A stretch of 64,000 nt of DNA, taken from Utricularia gibba (taxonomy: Eukaryota; Streptophyta; Magnoliopsida; Lamiales; Lentibulariaceae). The stretch covers positions 434,001 to 498,000 of the forward strand of contig NEEC01000002.1 of the NCBI GenBank assembly GCA_002189035.1, read 5' to 3'. The position numbers and the translations under genes are program-made. Positions 44,592 to 57,003 of the stretch are shown in pieces. Positions within the stretch are counted from its first letter, which is position 1. Each line of letters begins with the position of its first letter. Under the pieces are notes generated by a model that searched no databases, was not told the DNA's origin, and saw nothing but the letters and a program-made list of their open reading frames with translations.

Positions 44592-47498
44592 TCATGGGGC
44601 ATCCTGGTGGCCATGGATTGCGTGGATCAGCGCCTCCGGCAACCTCTTTGTAGCCTTGAAGTATCCGGCAGTCGCACAGATCAATTTCCCAACACAAGAA
44701 GTATGTATTTTGTTTCACAAAATGAAGGCTGACCTGAAAATGGCGCATGTGAAGAATGGGCTCACAGCCAACATCTGCAACTGCCTTGCCGTTGGGAGTT
44801 TGCAGACTGAAGCTTCTTGCTTTGAAGGCTGAAAGGCTCTCTGTTTCATCTGGTAACCTGCGGCACACATCCAGCAGACTGTCGAGAGAATTCATCTGTG
44901 GGAAAAGCCATACGAAGCCGGGTTAGTTGAGTGACCATTGATTGGCAGAAGGAAGCTCAGGCTGACCTTCATGTAAGGGCATGATGCGCAGCCCCCATGA
45001 ATGGAGCACCCTTCTCCACTTGCAACACCAGGGACTACCTGGAATTCGAAAGACTCACCACCTTCTGATGAAAAGGAGCTTGGAGTTCTAGTTATGGACT
45101 CCGATGAAACAGGGAACACTATCTCCACTGTCACTTTAGCTGCACCATGCAATTCTACAGAGGTCAGTAGCTTCCGGACTGTTGCAACGATTGAAGTCAC
45201 CATTCCTGATTCTGTTCCAAGAACGAACTGGAGATGCTCATCCACATTTCTGTGGATGGCTTCTGTCACAGTCTCTTTGATGAAGTCTAGTATGTTTTGA
45301 GTCGAGCCCACAACCCCTGTTCCTCTTCTCTTTGCCTCCATCGCAAGGGAGAACATCTCACCAGGAACCTCAAAGTGTGCAGTTAAAAATGCATCACAGT
45401 AATGCTCCTTTATTTTGGCAACAACTTCATGTCCAAACAGGTGATGAACAATGCATGTGCCATCCTGGTGATGGAGACAGATTGGAGTAATGTGAAGAGG
45501 ATATTCAAGATGCCAGCATTGTCTAGAATTGCATACAAAAATCTATGCCCTCACCTGAAAGTAATGGAATCTGGGTATCAATGATGCTATGGAGCTTCTG
45601 TTGTGCTGTGGATGCACTTCTGCTATTTCTTCATCACTCATCAGAGCCATCTGACTCAGTAAGTCCATTATGTTTCTCCCCATGTAGGTATCAGGGCCAT
45701 ACCACACGTGTAAATTGTTTATCTCGGAAAAAGCCTGAATGAAGGGTTCATGGTGGGATCTGGTCAGAAACTAATGGCAGCAGTCTTGAGAAGAGCAAAA
45801 CCAACCTGGAGAATGGTTTGCATGACATTGGAGGAGGTACATGTTATCGTTGGAACAACTTCATGAGAATACGCCTTAGTTTCCAGGGAGGTATTTATGT
45901 AAACAACATGGAGAGCAGGGGAATGAACAGAAGCTGCTGCAGTTGCAAGATAGTCAACATAAGCAGGGCTGGCTGCAGCATCAGCCAGAGAGCAGCCAAT
46001 GCGTTCATTTGACATCCTGTAGACACCTACCTGAACAGAATCCTGGTTACTGAATATGCGAGAGCCAAAAGAAACACACAGATCAGGGCCATGCTGATTA
46101 CCTCTGGATAGCCAGCATGATCGAGGATAGCGCGAACATTTTCTGACATAAAGTCTACACCAAGCACAGCGATGAATTTGCAACCAGATTTAGCCATTTT
46201 GACAGCAGAATCAGCCATGACCAAGGAATCAGATATGTGAATATGAGGCCAGAGTTTCTGTGCTGCTGTCAAAATGCCTTGCACCTCAGGGTCCATGTAA
46301 AAATGTGCAACAATACCAATCTTCTTCTCTTCCAGCAAATTTACCAGCTCCATTATTTTTAACTCATCAGGAAGCAGAAACCTTGCCTGCGACACACTTC
46401 AAGGAGACTTAAACATGTTCAACAATACAGGTGGCCAAATCTCTAAACTACTTGCATTGTTTTTCAAGAATGGATAAACTAGAGATTCACTTGAAAAGTC
46501 AGATGAGGACATGTTTTATGAATGCTACATCTCTATATTACCATGATTTTTTCTTAGCTGTATCTACCAGGAATAAAGACATGTGAACAGAAAAAATTAC
46601 TCTGTTTCATTTACACATTTTATAATAAAAAACAGCTACAATACACATAGGAAAGCACCTGAAAAACGCCAAAACTGACTAGAAACCATTGCAGATTACA
46701 GAGTGTAAGTGGTACCTGAGCTTCTGCATAGCTCCCTTTGGCTTGTATACCATCAGCACTGATGATCAGAGATGGGAAGAGCTCACCCCAAGGCCGTCCC
46801 TCAGCCCGGGCCAACAATTCCTTGGCCTTCTTCTGCATGGTCATAAGAACATTATGCCAAGAATTAGCCCTGCTACGAGAGGAACCACTTTGGTTCCCTT
46901 TCAATCCCACAATGTTTAATGCTTCCAAATCCTCTGTCTTCACTGCTATAACCTCCTCAGGCGTGGCGCCGTCAAGCAGGAAAATCAAACAGGCACAAAA
47001 TCCCTTAGTAACCTCTGAATCACTATCAGCCAAAAAGGTTAACTTGTTATCACCGTCCATTTGTACATGCAACCAAACCCGAGAAGTACACCCAGGGACA
47101 CGATTGTTGGTGCCTTTAAGAGAATCCTCGAGTGGAGGAAGAAGCTGTGCATAGTGCAACAGCCTTCTAAACCGATCCAGGGGGTCTGTTAATGACTGGA
47201 ACTCATGAACCAGGAATCCCAGTTTCTGTTTGGCTGTCATATTGTTTGCTGGGGTGGCAAGATTGTTGCTTCCAGAAGCATCGGTGTGGCGAGAAGCCAC
47301 CGCGGAGCAGGAAAAATGAATCCCTGAAATGGATTTAAGCGGAAACGGAAAGTGAAGCCATGACTTGGAAGAGTAACCGCGATTCTCCAGGGGATGACAT
47401 GTGGGTTCACGGTTCAACAAAAAGTTCACTTTTGGAAGACGGGAAACATTCATCGATGCCGAAGAAGCAGCCCTCGTTGGAATCGAAATAGGCTCCAT
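44592..47498 (-). CDS. QS: Quinolinate synthase, plastid, SufE-NadA fusion
   Basis: This enzyme condenses iminoaspartate with dihydroxyacetone phosphate to quinolinate in NAD synthesis, using a [4Fe-4S] cluster. After a transit-peptide-like start (MEPISIPTRAASSASMNV), the first domain is SufE-like (LGFLVHEFQSLTDPLDRFRR, with the persulfide Cys in NNRVPGCTSRVWLHV). The NadA domain follows: ELVNLLEEKKIGIVAHFYMD, ISDSLVMADSAVKMAKSGCK, FMSENVRAILDHAGYPEV, VYINTSLETKAYSHEVVPTI, VWYGPDTYMGRNIMDLL, FLTAHFEVPGEMFSLAMEAK and GGCASCPYMK. It ends ADVGCEPILHMRHFQATKRL and HQDAP. The fusion is known for plant quinolinate synthase (OLD5). Exons checked join in frame. Confidence 0.95.
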
Positions 47499-47956
47499 CT
47501 TCTGTTACAAAAGAGAGAAACCAACAATAGAAACAGCAGCTTTGATCGGAGACGTGATCCCAGAAAGGCGATCAACACGCCAAGAAGGAAGAAGGGGATA
47601 AAGATGCAGTGGAGAGGAGTCCACAGCTCACAAGGCGCCAAAAAGTGCAGTGGCCTTTTGGCTTTATGACATCGTCAGAAACCTAACAAATTCTCAACCT
47701 TTTTTATTTCCTCTTACAGGAATGGTCTGGTTATGGCGGCGTGTGGGATGGGATGATGGCACCAGTTGGCGACGCCTTGAGGAGATGGAAAATTTTAATT
47801 TTTCCTGTTCTCTTTTTATTTCTAGTAAACAGGCTACACAAGTGGCTGCATTGGGAACATGTCTCTACACACAATTCAAAACTCAAAAGCGTTTTCCCGT
47901 ACTAAGATGACACAGGGACATGCAAAAACTCATGCTTCCTTTGCTGCAAGTTTGTA
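47499..47956. other. Spacer: quinolinate synthase promoter and STR11-like 3' UTR
   Basis: Both genes are on the minus strand, about 460 bp apart. No coding frame is supported and no strong motif was seen. Confidence 0.4.
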
Positions 47957-49914
47957 TCAGTGAGATCTCACGTCTTGGAGGTAATGGCTCAACTGCTGTG
48001 AGGCAAGAAACAACGCGTCTGCGGCAAGGAAGAGTCCAAACTGCCAAAAAGGTATGAGCCGTTTCTTTTCATAAACATCTTGGAAACTCTGAACAGGGAA
48101 GCATTGTGAAGGGATCACAAGAACATCATACCAAACGAGCCGTGAAAACTAAACGGTAAGCCCAGCCTTCCTTTGCAGATACAGCTCGTTGTTGATCCGT
48201 CAAACTATCACATTTTAGGAGATGGGAGGCAGTGAAAAGTATTTCGCATGGAAGAGAGGATAAAAAATGTGAATGCAAAAGGAAACTCACCCGAGAAATT
48301 CAGACAGGCCTCCAATCCCTGCAAGCTTGAAGGGTTGAGGGCCATCTCTTTGAAGATCCTGAGATGATAAACCGCAGCCAGAATGTAAAGAGAAGGTACA
48401 AGCAACAGTTGAAGAGAAGTTGAAAAAAAAAATAACCTCTTCCTCCGCAGACTCGAGACCTCCTAGAACCCAGAAAAGGTTCGTGTAGCCAGCATTGTAC
48501 AAAAGATCACAAGCTGCAAGGGATCTGCTTTTTATCACAAAATTATCATCATTCATCTAGGGGACTCTTGAGATGCAACTGCAGACAGACTTTTAAATGC
48601 TAGCAGAATCATGCATGGAATGATTCGTTCTTCAAACATTCTAACAAGTACCGATTTGTTCAAATGATAATTGAACAAACAGAAGCAGAACCAAGATGTT
48701 GTGAGTATGATGCACGATGGATACATATCTCACCGGAAACCTTTCTGGCATGCAACAATGAGCTCCTCATCTCTCGAAAATTTCTCCTCAACTTGCGACA
48801 AGAAGCCCCTATTGAGAATATATGTTACTGCAACCAGTTTAAAGATGCAAGTACTTGGGAAAACTGGAAAACGATCATACTGATTGTAAGATAATGTGGG
48901 GATTCCAGTCCACCATCCACCTGAAAATAAATGATACAGAAACCATTGATGTCAACTTCAGATGCTCCAAGGAAAGGGAAAATTGTAGTGCTTAAAGGAT
49001 AATATGCTTTTTCATGATATATGGGTCATACCCATTAAAAACTCTGTGAGCTTCCTTGGAAGAACACCAGGATCCAGCCGGTTATCAACCTCAAATATAG
49101 GGATCCAAGTAGAACCTTTAACAAATGCCTTCAAGATATATTCTCATTGATCATCCATGAAAACCGCAAAAACATATCCAGCAATTCCATCAGAAAGTTC
49201 ACCTTTTTACGCTCGGTGGAGGGGCGGACATCGAGCAAAGGTTTATTTGAGAGCTGAATGGCATATCCAGCTTCTCGTGGAGATAAAGCTTGAACCTTCC
49301 CATCCCTCACCTTAGATAGAAAATGAAAAGCTTCATCAGCAGGCCTTTTGAAGCAGCCAAAGGAGACACCTCACAATGGATATAGTCGCTAGTAGGCGAT
49401 ATTTCAATCTAACCCGCAACCAAGAAATCTAAACTCTTAATTTGTAACCTATGCACGCAGAAAACCAATTGAATGATAAACTCCTTACATTCACTGCAAG
49501 CGAGTAAGATTATCTCCTTTTTCAGGTCCACCATTTCTAAACACTATGTTCAGGTTAGGAAAAACTCAGCACAATACTAAACACACGAGAAGAAAAGGGC
49601 AAGAAAATATCACCAATGCCTCCCATCTCTTTCTAGCAGCAGCCATATCTTTGGCTTGCTTCACCTCGTACTCTTCCCCGACCACTTGCATCTTTACGCA
49701 AAACCCAAACTGAAACAGCACCGAAGCAATCATAAACTCGATACATTTCATCTCGATACTCGACCCACAATAAAAAAATAACAAACGAAATATTCATGTT
49801 TACATTCCGACGGGTTCCCGAGGCGCGAACGAAACCTGGATAAATCCGGGCTCTTTCTCCCAGTGGCAAATGCGAAGCATTGAGGGGTGAATAATGAAGG
49901 CTCAGGGTACCCAT
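47957..49914 (-). CDS. Rhodanese-like domain protein, STR11 type, chloroplast
   Basis: A single-domain rhodanese with a C-terminal membrane segment. Exon 1 starts MGTLSLHYSPLNASHLPLGE, transit-like. Then come KQAKDMAAARKRWEALVRDG, SNKPLLDVRPSTERKKAF, KGSTWIPIFEVDNRLDPG and GWWTGIPTLSYNQGFLSQV. The active site is IVACQKGFRSLAACDLLY (CxxGxR type), which needs splicing at CG-GTGAGA. Then NAGYTNLFWVLGGLESAEEE, PFKLAGIGGLSEFLG, AKEGWAYRLVFTARLFGLFL and the end SHYLQDVRSH. From memory it resembles At4g24750. Catalysis (sulfur transfer) is possible since the Cys is present. Its presumed promoter holds the odd GC-rich hairpin block. Confidence 0.9.
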
Positions 49915-50593
49915 TCATTCAAAACCAATCTCGATGCCGGATCTTTAGGCAACTACGACGTTTGTGTTCTTAATCTCATAATTTTTCACCAACGTCTGCC
50001 TGTCTGGATCTTGTGGGGCAGGGGAAGAGTTCTTATCCACAACAGCTTCCGCAATCCACAGCGGATAAGGTACTGTTCATAGACCAAGCACGGCCCAGAC
50101 CGTGCCCACCTTTACATATGCCCAAAGCGTTCAGGCCCGTGGACCGCGGGCCTGGCTCGTGCCCTTGACCCGCAGGGTCCGAGATGGCCTGCCGCAGGTG
50201 CTGTTATAAGTCGGGGGATCTAGTGACAAATCACCTAGCCCACAGAAGGGCCGCGTACCAGAACGGGGGGTGGGATTGATCAGGAGGGAGAAAGCGGACA
50301 CCGGCCAAGAACTGGCATGCCCAGACCGGGTCGCGGCAACGACGTGGCCTGATTTTTTGTGGGGCCTAAAAAAAGAAACTAGCACGATAAGCCTACGAGG
50401 ACAGTGGGTCACGCATGGCCTTCCTATTTGCTGTAGAAATAAGACTTGATTCGAAACTAACACAAAGTGAAACTACTTCAACACGAATTAAAACATGAAC
50501 ACATGGAGAATCCTCCTTCGGTGACATAAGCAGCACATATTGAATTATCAAGCTATATTCCACCACAAGGTGCCATGTACCGAGGGAGAAAGT
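49915..50593. other. Spacer: STR11 promoter and MORF 3' UTR, with GC-rich hairpin block
   Basis: Both genes are on the minus strand. The middle (about 50085-50420) is unusually GC-rich and described separately. The flanks are ordinary. No coding frame is supported. Confidence 0.45.
50089..50328. repeat. GC-rich block with four short inverted repeats and a 10-bp direct repeat
   Basis: Perfect inverted repeats: CACGG/CCGTG (50089-50104), CAGGCCCG/CGGGCCTG (50132-50154), GACCC/GGGTC (50167-50179) and CCTG/CAGG (50188-50198). GCCCAGACCG occurs at 50093-50102 and again at 50319-50328. The composition differs sharply from other spacers. It may be a fragment of a repeat element or a structured leader, but no family is recognised. 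Confidence 0.6.
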
Positions 50594-51860
50594 TCATCGC
50601 ATATTATTGTCACGACGTCTGACATACCGAGTTCGGTCATTGTATCTAGGCCTGTCTTGGGTTCTCTGGGGCACCGGCTCCACCCTCCTTTGCCTCTCAG
50701 GAGAACGCTTCACAATTTCACCATTTACAAAAAGCTCAGCTGCAACAATGACGGAAGTTAGAAATCAAAGAACCATATACACAAAATCAACAACCCTTTT
50801 ACTCTTCAGCCACCAGAAAACACACCCACACCTAGACTAAAATGGTGTAGACTGCTCTTTTGGAAACCAAAAGCTACTTCATTTTATTGCAAACCAAGGA
50901 GAACACAAACACGAACTTCAAATAAAGTGGTAGTTGTCTGATTTTGACGACTCTCTTCCCATCGATAAAAACAAGTCCGTTCATTTGTTGGAAAACCAAT
51001 TGAGAACCGATTATCGCATTTAGGCAAGAACAAGGAAACCTACCTCCATAATCTTTGTTTTCAGCATCAACATAAGAATCAGGGAGAACGAACAACACAC
51101 CAGGCAAACCTGCAAATGGCCAATTGTGTAACCAATGCGTTAAGAAACACATATCTAATTCCAAAACCTTGGATTGAAGAAATCAACAAACCTTCAAGTT
51201 TTTGCGAGGTTTCTTCATCAATTTCACACCCGAATCCAAAGTATCTTTCGCACGATACATTATATATCTTTTTCTTCGCCTCCTCTTCACTATACACACA
51301 CATTTACGACAAAAAACATCGTCAATGGAACGAATACCAGGAATTCGACATACCAGATATGGTTCAACGATTTGTAATGCTCATGGAGATTTCGGTAGGG
51401 CTAGTTTCAAAAAAAAAAAAAATGGTACTTTGAACACGTACCTTCCTAGCACTTTAGCAAGTGTTTGAATATAGCATTCAATCATCTGCTCCTTCGTTGC
51501 CCCTTCTCCTCCAGGCTTATCCATCACTATAAGCCAGTGCTCATAGTCGCAGCCAGGGAAAAGCGGTGCCATCTCCGTCGGAGGGCGGTCGCTGAAGTTA
51601 GAACCAGAGTTCAGCGGAGAATACGCCGACCCCGATCGATTGACTCTGCATCGCACAGTATTCAGTCTCGCTGGAACCATAACACGCATTGAGTGAGATA
51701 ACGCTGGCACAGCAGAGCGAGCAGCCGATGTTTCGAATCGAAAGAATCCAGCAAGACGCTGCGGTTCCGAGATCGTGGACGACAGAAGGCGCCATCGTAT
51801 GAGAACAGCAGCACCGATAGATCGGACGGCAAACATTCTTTGGGTTACGGCGGAGGCCAT
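50594..51860 (-). CDS. MORF/RIP multiple organellar RNA editing factor
   Basis: MORF proteins bind PPR proteins and are needed for C-to-U editing in mitochondria and plastids. Start [20 protein letters not shown] at 51860 is presequence-like (Arg- and Ser-rich, few acids). The MORF domain follows: [47 protein letters not shown], then [54 protein letters not shown] and [20 protein letters not shown]. The tail [15 protein letters not shown] matches the mitochondrial MORF subgroup (MORF1/3/8-like). Which member cannot be told. Exons join in frame. It is paired head to head with PRP39. Confidence 0.93.
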
Positions 51861-52469
51861 TGCCTTCGGAGGGGCGATTTCGAACCCTAGCACAGGGAAT
51901 AATGCTTAACTGAAGGGTTTAACAAGTCAAGATAAGAAAGCCCATTTTGCTCTTGCTACATGGCCCCCATCATAGGCCCATTTTCTACCATAAAAGGCCT
52001 TTCTTTTCGGTGGGGAGGCCCAATTGAGAGCCCAACAGGAAACACCACATACAACTACACTCGTATTCCGGTCGATGAGCCCTAATTTTCGCAATCCTCC
52101 TCTTTTTCGGAAACGCTTTTGGGTTCTCTCGCAGGTGCTATACGAAGAGGTTTTCAAATAGACGAGAAACAACCAAGGAAGAATCGCAGTTCTTGGTGGA
52201 AATTCTTCCAAGGATTCCTGAAGCCGTTCCAGCCCGAAGGTAAACTGATGTTTCTCCATGAATAATTCTGTTGAGTTTCGTCGGCTCATTCGCTTGAACA
52301 GTCGGATTGCTCACGTCCTATACCTGTTGGTTCTTCAAATTGAACAATTATATGCCGCTGTTTTTCTATCCGTATGATATATTTTTTTCTCCTTCATGTA
52401 ACTGGAGTTGCTCTAATCCCCCAAAATTTTCTTTTCCGTGATAGCTTCTCCCTTCAAACCGGGGACTGC
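51861..52469. promoter_or_regulatory. Divergent promoter of MORF and PRP39, with four GCCCA motifs
   Basis: Within 51938-52035 there are AAGCCCAT, AGGCCCAT, AGGCCCAA and AGCCCAAC, all of the site II/UP1 type. The PRP39 transcript likely starts near 52100 and has a leader intron, because the first in-frame ATG (52470) follows a plausible acceptor. Activity in both directions is inferred. Confidence 0.5.
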
Positions 52470-55400
52470 ATGATAATGATTGCAGACTCTTACGCAGTAA
52501 ACCGCGGCGCGTCTGATGTTTATGCCGCTGATGGTTCTAGCGCTGAACCTTCTCAGAACTCAGCTGTTTCTGCAAATGAAAATCTTGCCGTTCTTGCAAG
52601 TTCTTCTCTAGAATCAGAGACGGAGGGCTATGACTCAGTTACTAACAATAATGCGGCTACTTTGCATGGGCCTGAATCTAGTGCAGCAGAGAATGGAGTT
52701 GCGTCTTCTGATCGTTCAGGATCTGCTGCATTGCATCAGCCATTGGATGGATCTGGTACTCATAAAAATATTTCCTGGTGTTGAGAACATTAGGCATTTT
52801 TTGTGTATTTTTGACTATATGTACTCTGGATGTGACCTGAATAAATTCCATATAACGAGTCCAATAATCTAAGACTTTATATAGGTTTGTCAGCAGAGGA
52901 AGAAAAATTATGGAGCATTGTCACTGCAAATTCACTTGAATTTGGAGCCTGGACTGCGTTAATTGAAGAAACAGAGAGAACATCAGAGGTGCTCCCAGCA
53001 CATTCCGTATATTTGCATGTTTCATTCACAGCTGCGAACCTGTTTTCATGTATCAAATTATGTTCTAGTCTTTCCTTTTGGTTCGAAACTTACTTGCACA
53101 TTTTCCCATTTAAAGGGGAATATTTCAAAAATCCGGAAGGTTTATGATGCTTTCTTGGTGGAGTTTCCACTGTGCTACGGTTACTGGAAGAAGTATACGG
53201 ATCACGAGGCTCGACTCAGCTCCGCAGAGTGTGTTGCTGGGGTTTATGAACGTGCTGTTCATGGTGTTACCTATTCTGTTGATATGTGGCTGCACTATTG
53301 TGCCTTTGCTATTGGAACGTATGGAGATCCTGACACCATAAGAGGGTAAACGTCTTTGCCTACTGACTCTAGTTACCAGGGGGGAGGGGGGGCGGTAGTT
53401 TATTTTGCTAGAATTCTGGAGTCATTTTATTTTAAATTGTTTGGTATCCTGCCACTTTCTAGACATAGTTGTTTCTTAATGAGTTCCTGACCTGGGATGC
53501 CTTGTTTCAGATTATTTGAAAGGGCATTAGCATACGTTGGCTCTGATTATTTATGCTTTCCTCTCTGGGACAAATACATTGAATATGAAATTTCCCTTCA
53601 ATCCTGGAATCGTGTTGCTGCAATCTACACAAGGGTCTTAGAGGTTCCAAATCAGCAGCTGGATCGTTATTTTGAAGGGTAATATAACATAAGAGTTCAA
53701 TTTTGTTAAAAAATAAATTTCTACCTCCATGCCAGTTTCTTTTGTTCCTCTTTGAATGTACTGATGTGTATTCATGAACTCTGTCTAACATTTTTTAATG
53801 GTTCTTTGGTCGGTGAACATTAACCATTTCCCTGAATTGGTCCTCACTAATCATTTCATTCGGAATGCCATAGTTCATTCACTCTAGTGCGTCCTGCAAT
53901 TTTACACCTTAGTTGCACCAATGTTTTTCTTTATGGAGTTTTGTGTGTCGGGTTTTTCTATTACAGATTCAAGGAACTGGTTGCGAGTCGGCCTCTTTCA
54001 GAGTTGCAGACACCTGAGGAAGCTTTGGCTGGATCTGCTGTGATTACTGACGGGGTTGATAACGAGAATGCAGAGGAGACTTCTCCTGATGCGATAGATC
54101 AATCATCAAAGGCTGCAAGTGAAGGCATAAAAGATGCTAAGAAGTTGGAGAAGTACATTGCTACCAGAGAAGAAACATACAAAAAGGCTAAAGATTTTGA
54201 TTCAAAGATCATTGGTTTTGAAACAGCTATAAGGAGGCCCTATTTCCATGTGCGCCCCTCAATGTTTCTGAGCTCGAAAATTGGCACAACTATCTTGATT
54301 ATATTGAAACTGGAGACGACTTCAATAAGGTACCTGGATTGTTGTCAAAGAAATCTCCATTTTTTCTCGTCACTTAGTTTTAGTCGCACTCTTTATACAT
54401 TGACTTACAGTTAAGTAATATCTGCCGCATCATTTGCTTTATTGGCTAAACGATTGGAGACGATGTTTTAAAACGGGGTATTGAACTTGGACTAAAGCAT
54501 GGACCTTCCATTTGCTTTCTATGAGGCTAAGTACTTCAATCTCTCATTTTTCAAGTCGAGATTCTGGGTACCAAATGTGTGGTATGGTTTATAGTGACAA
54601 TGTTATGCATGCAGGTGTGTTCTTAGCTTCCTAACCATCTATCTATCAGCATGGAGACCCCCTCACATATCGGGGCCTCCTGTTCCACCAGCGGTGTAGC
54701 TTTTTTAAAAAATATTGTCTTCGTACTTTACTTCTTCCTCATAAAAAATTGAATTTCTTAACCAATTACTTGTTGTGAGTTTTCAGATTGTCAAGCTGTA
54801 TGAAAGGTGTCTAATAGCATGTGCAAACTATCCTGAATACTGGATACGCTATATTTTGTGCATGGAAGCCTCTGGCAGTATGGAGCTTGCTGAAAATGCA
54901 CTGGCGCGTGCCACTCAAGTGTTTGTAAAGGCTAGTACTCCATTTTGCTGTCTACATCTGCAGTATTCATGTTCTTCAGAAAATTTTAATATTGCTCATT
55001 TCCAAAGCCTTCTTCCATGCAGCAGCATCTGACTTTGTGCTTGTTTTGTTCAATATTCATATGCTTTCTTATATTTATGTTAACAGAGGCAACCAGAGAT
55101 CCATCTCTTTGCTGCTCGTTTCAAGGAGCAGCGAGGTGATATATCTGGAGCACGGGCTTCTTATCAACTTGTGCACACTGAAATTTCTCCTGGCCTTTTA
55201 GAAGCAATAATCAAGCATGCAAATATGGAGAAGCGGCTTGTAAAATTGCTTGTCTCAGGCTTTTTCTTTTTTCAGTTATAATGAGTGTAACTAAGTTCCC
55301 TGTTTTTAATTGTCCAGGGAAAGCTGGAAGATGCATGTTCCTTGTACGAGCAAGCAATTGCAATTGAGAAAGGGAAAGAGCACTCACAAACATTGCCCAT

Positions 55401-57003
55401 GTTGTTTGCTCAGTACTCACGGTTTATTTATTTGGTACATGTCTTCCTTCAAGATGATCCCTGTGTCAGTGCTTTCCATTTTGTGCCACATGGTTGTAGA
55501 TCTTGTGATGACTAAGTTATTTCCTCTTTGAAGGTTTCTGGAAATATTGACAAGGCAAGGGAGATTCTTGTGCGAGGTGTTGAGGTCGCGAATTTATCCA
55601 AGTCTCTTTTAGAGGTTTGTATCGATTCTTTGTCCCACTCAAAGCACTTCCTACTTTATACTGTAGACACTTTTCGTGTTTGATTAGTTTATCCCTTCCT
55701 CTCCAAATGCTAAAAGAGACAGATTGCATATGCGTTCAAAATTAATCATGTTGGTGAGTTCCATTAACATTCAAGTGCTTTCCTCTTTGGAAGGCAATGA
55801 TCCACCTGGAATCTATTCATCCACAATCAAAACCAGTGGACTATTTAGATTCATTGGTTGATAAATTCTTGGCTCCGAGTTCTGATAATCTTCCAAGTGC
55901 AAGTAATGAGGAAAAGGAAGAGCTTTCGAGCATCTTCTTGGAGGTAATAAACACAGGACAGCTGCTTCTACATTCTCATAAAACTGAGTTAGACTTTTGT
56001 TTGGTTTTGGTAGATTATAGGTTTCTTTTGAGCCCCACAGTTCTTCTATATCTTTCTTGTATATGCATTATTTGAGCTCTTTTTTGTTTATTTACGTTCA
56101 TTTTTCTCCTGGGCCTGGCTGGCATTGTTATTAAAAACAATTGTTTGAATCCGCTTTCTGTATTTTTTTTCGACTTCTTTGATGTTATGCTTAGACGACT
56201 GGTCTTATGATACAGATGATTTTCTCATGATCTGAACTTTTTTGCATCTGTAGTTCTTGGATCTCTTTGGAAATGCTCAGCTTGTTAAAAAGGCTGACAA
56301 TCGACACTCAAGACTTTTCTTGCGCAATAAAAGCACCTCGGAGTCAAAGAAGCGACATGCAGAGGACGGTTTAGTTTCTGAGAGAATGAAGTTTTCAAAA
56401 TCTATTATTCCAGCCGCCGGTTCCTCAGCTGTGGGATCATATGCCGGAGCCCAGAACCAGTGGGCTGCAGGTTATGGTGTGCAACCTCAAGTATGGCCTC
56501 AGGCTATGCAAATGCAGGCTCAGCAGTGGAATCCAGGCTATCCCCAACAGGTTTTTGTTTTACCTTTATTTCCTGTCGGTACCTTCACTGGCCAACTATG
56601 TCAAAAAGACTTTACTATTGGCATTGACCAGCAATCTTTGTTACTCCTACGTGCGTACCATGATGAATCTTCAGTTGACTTTTCCGTGTTTTTTTTTCCT
56701 TTCAGGCTGCGTATGGTGCGTATGGATCAGGGTATGTGCAACCCCAGATGCAAACGTCAGTGCCCCCAAGTGCTGGTGCATATGGAGCTTATCCTCCCTC
56801 TTATCCATCCCAGGTGATTCAGCAGATTCCGGCTTTTAGTATGTTCGCACCTTTTTGTGTAAATTTAGTTTACCCCTTCTTTATTCGAACAGCCATTTCC
56901 ACAACAAGTTTACGCACCACCTACTGCTAGTCCCGCAACGCTGACTTCAGCCCCCCAGCCTGCCGCCGCCACAGCTGCATCATATTACACCGGTTACTAC
57001 TGA
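52470..57003 (+). CDS. PRP39: PRP39-like U1 snRNP splicing factor (HAT repeats)
   Basis: PRP39 is a U1 snRNP-associated pre-mRNA splicing factor built of half-a-TPR (HAT) repeats. After a low-complexity start ([20 protein letters not shown]), HAT repeats read [100 protein letters not shown] and [20 protein letters not shown]. The tail is Gln/Pro/Tyr-rich and ends AASYYTGYY. About 14 exons, total about 800 aa. The exon ending near 54330 is broken: after RRPYFHVRP the C4 run (54255-54258) needs one more C to continue [17 protein letters not shown]. The start could also be the second ATG at 52476. Confidence 0.93.
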
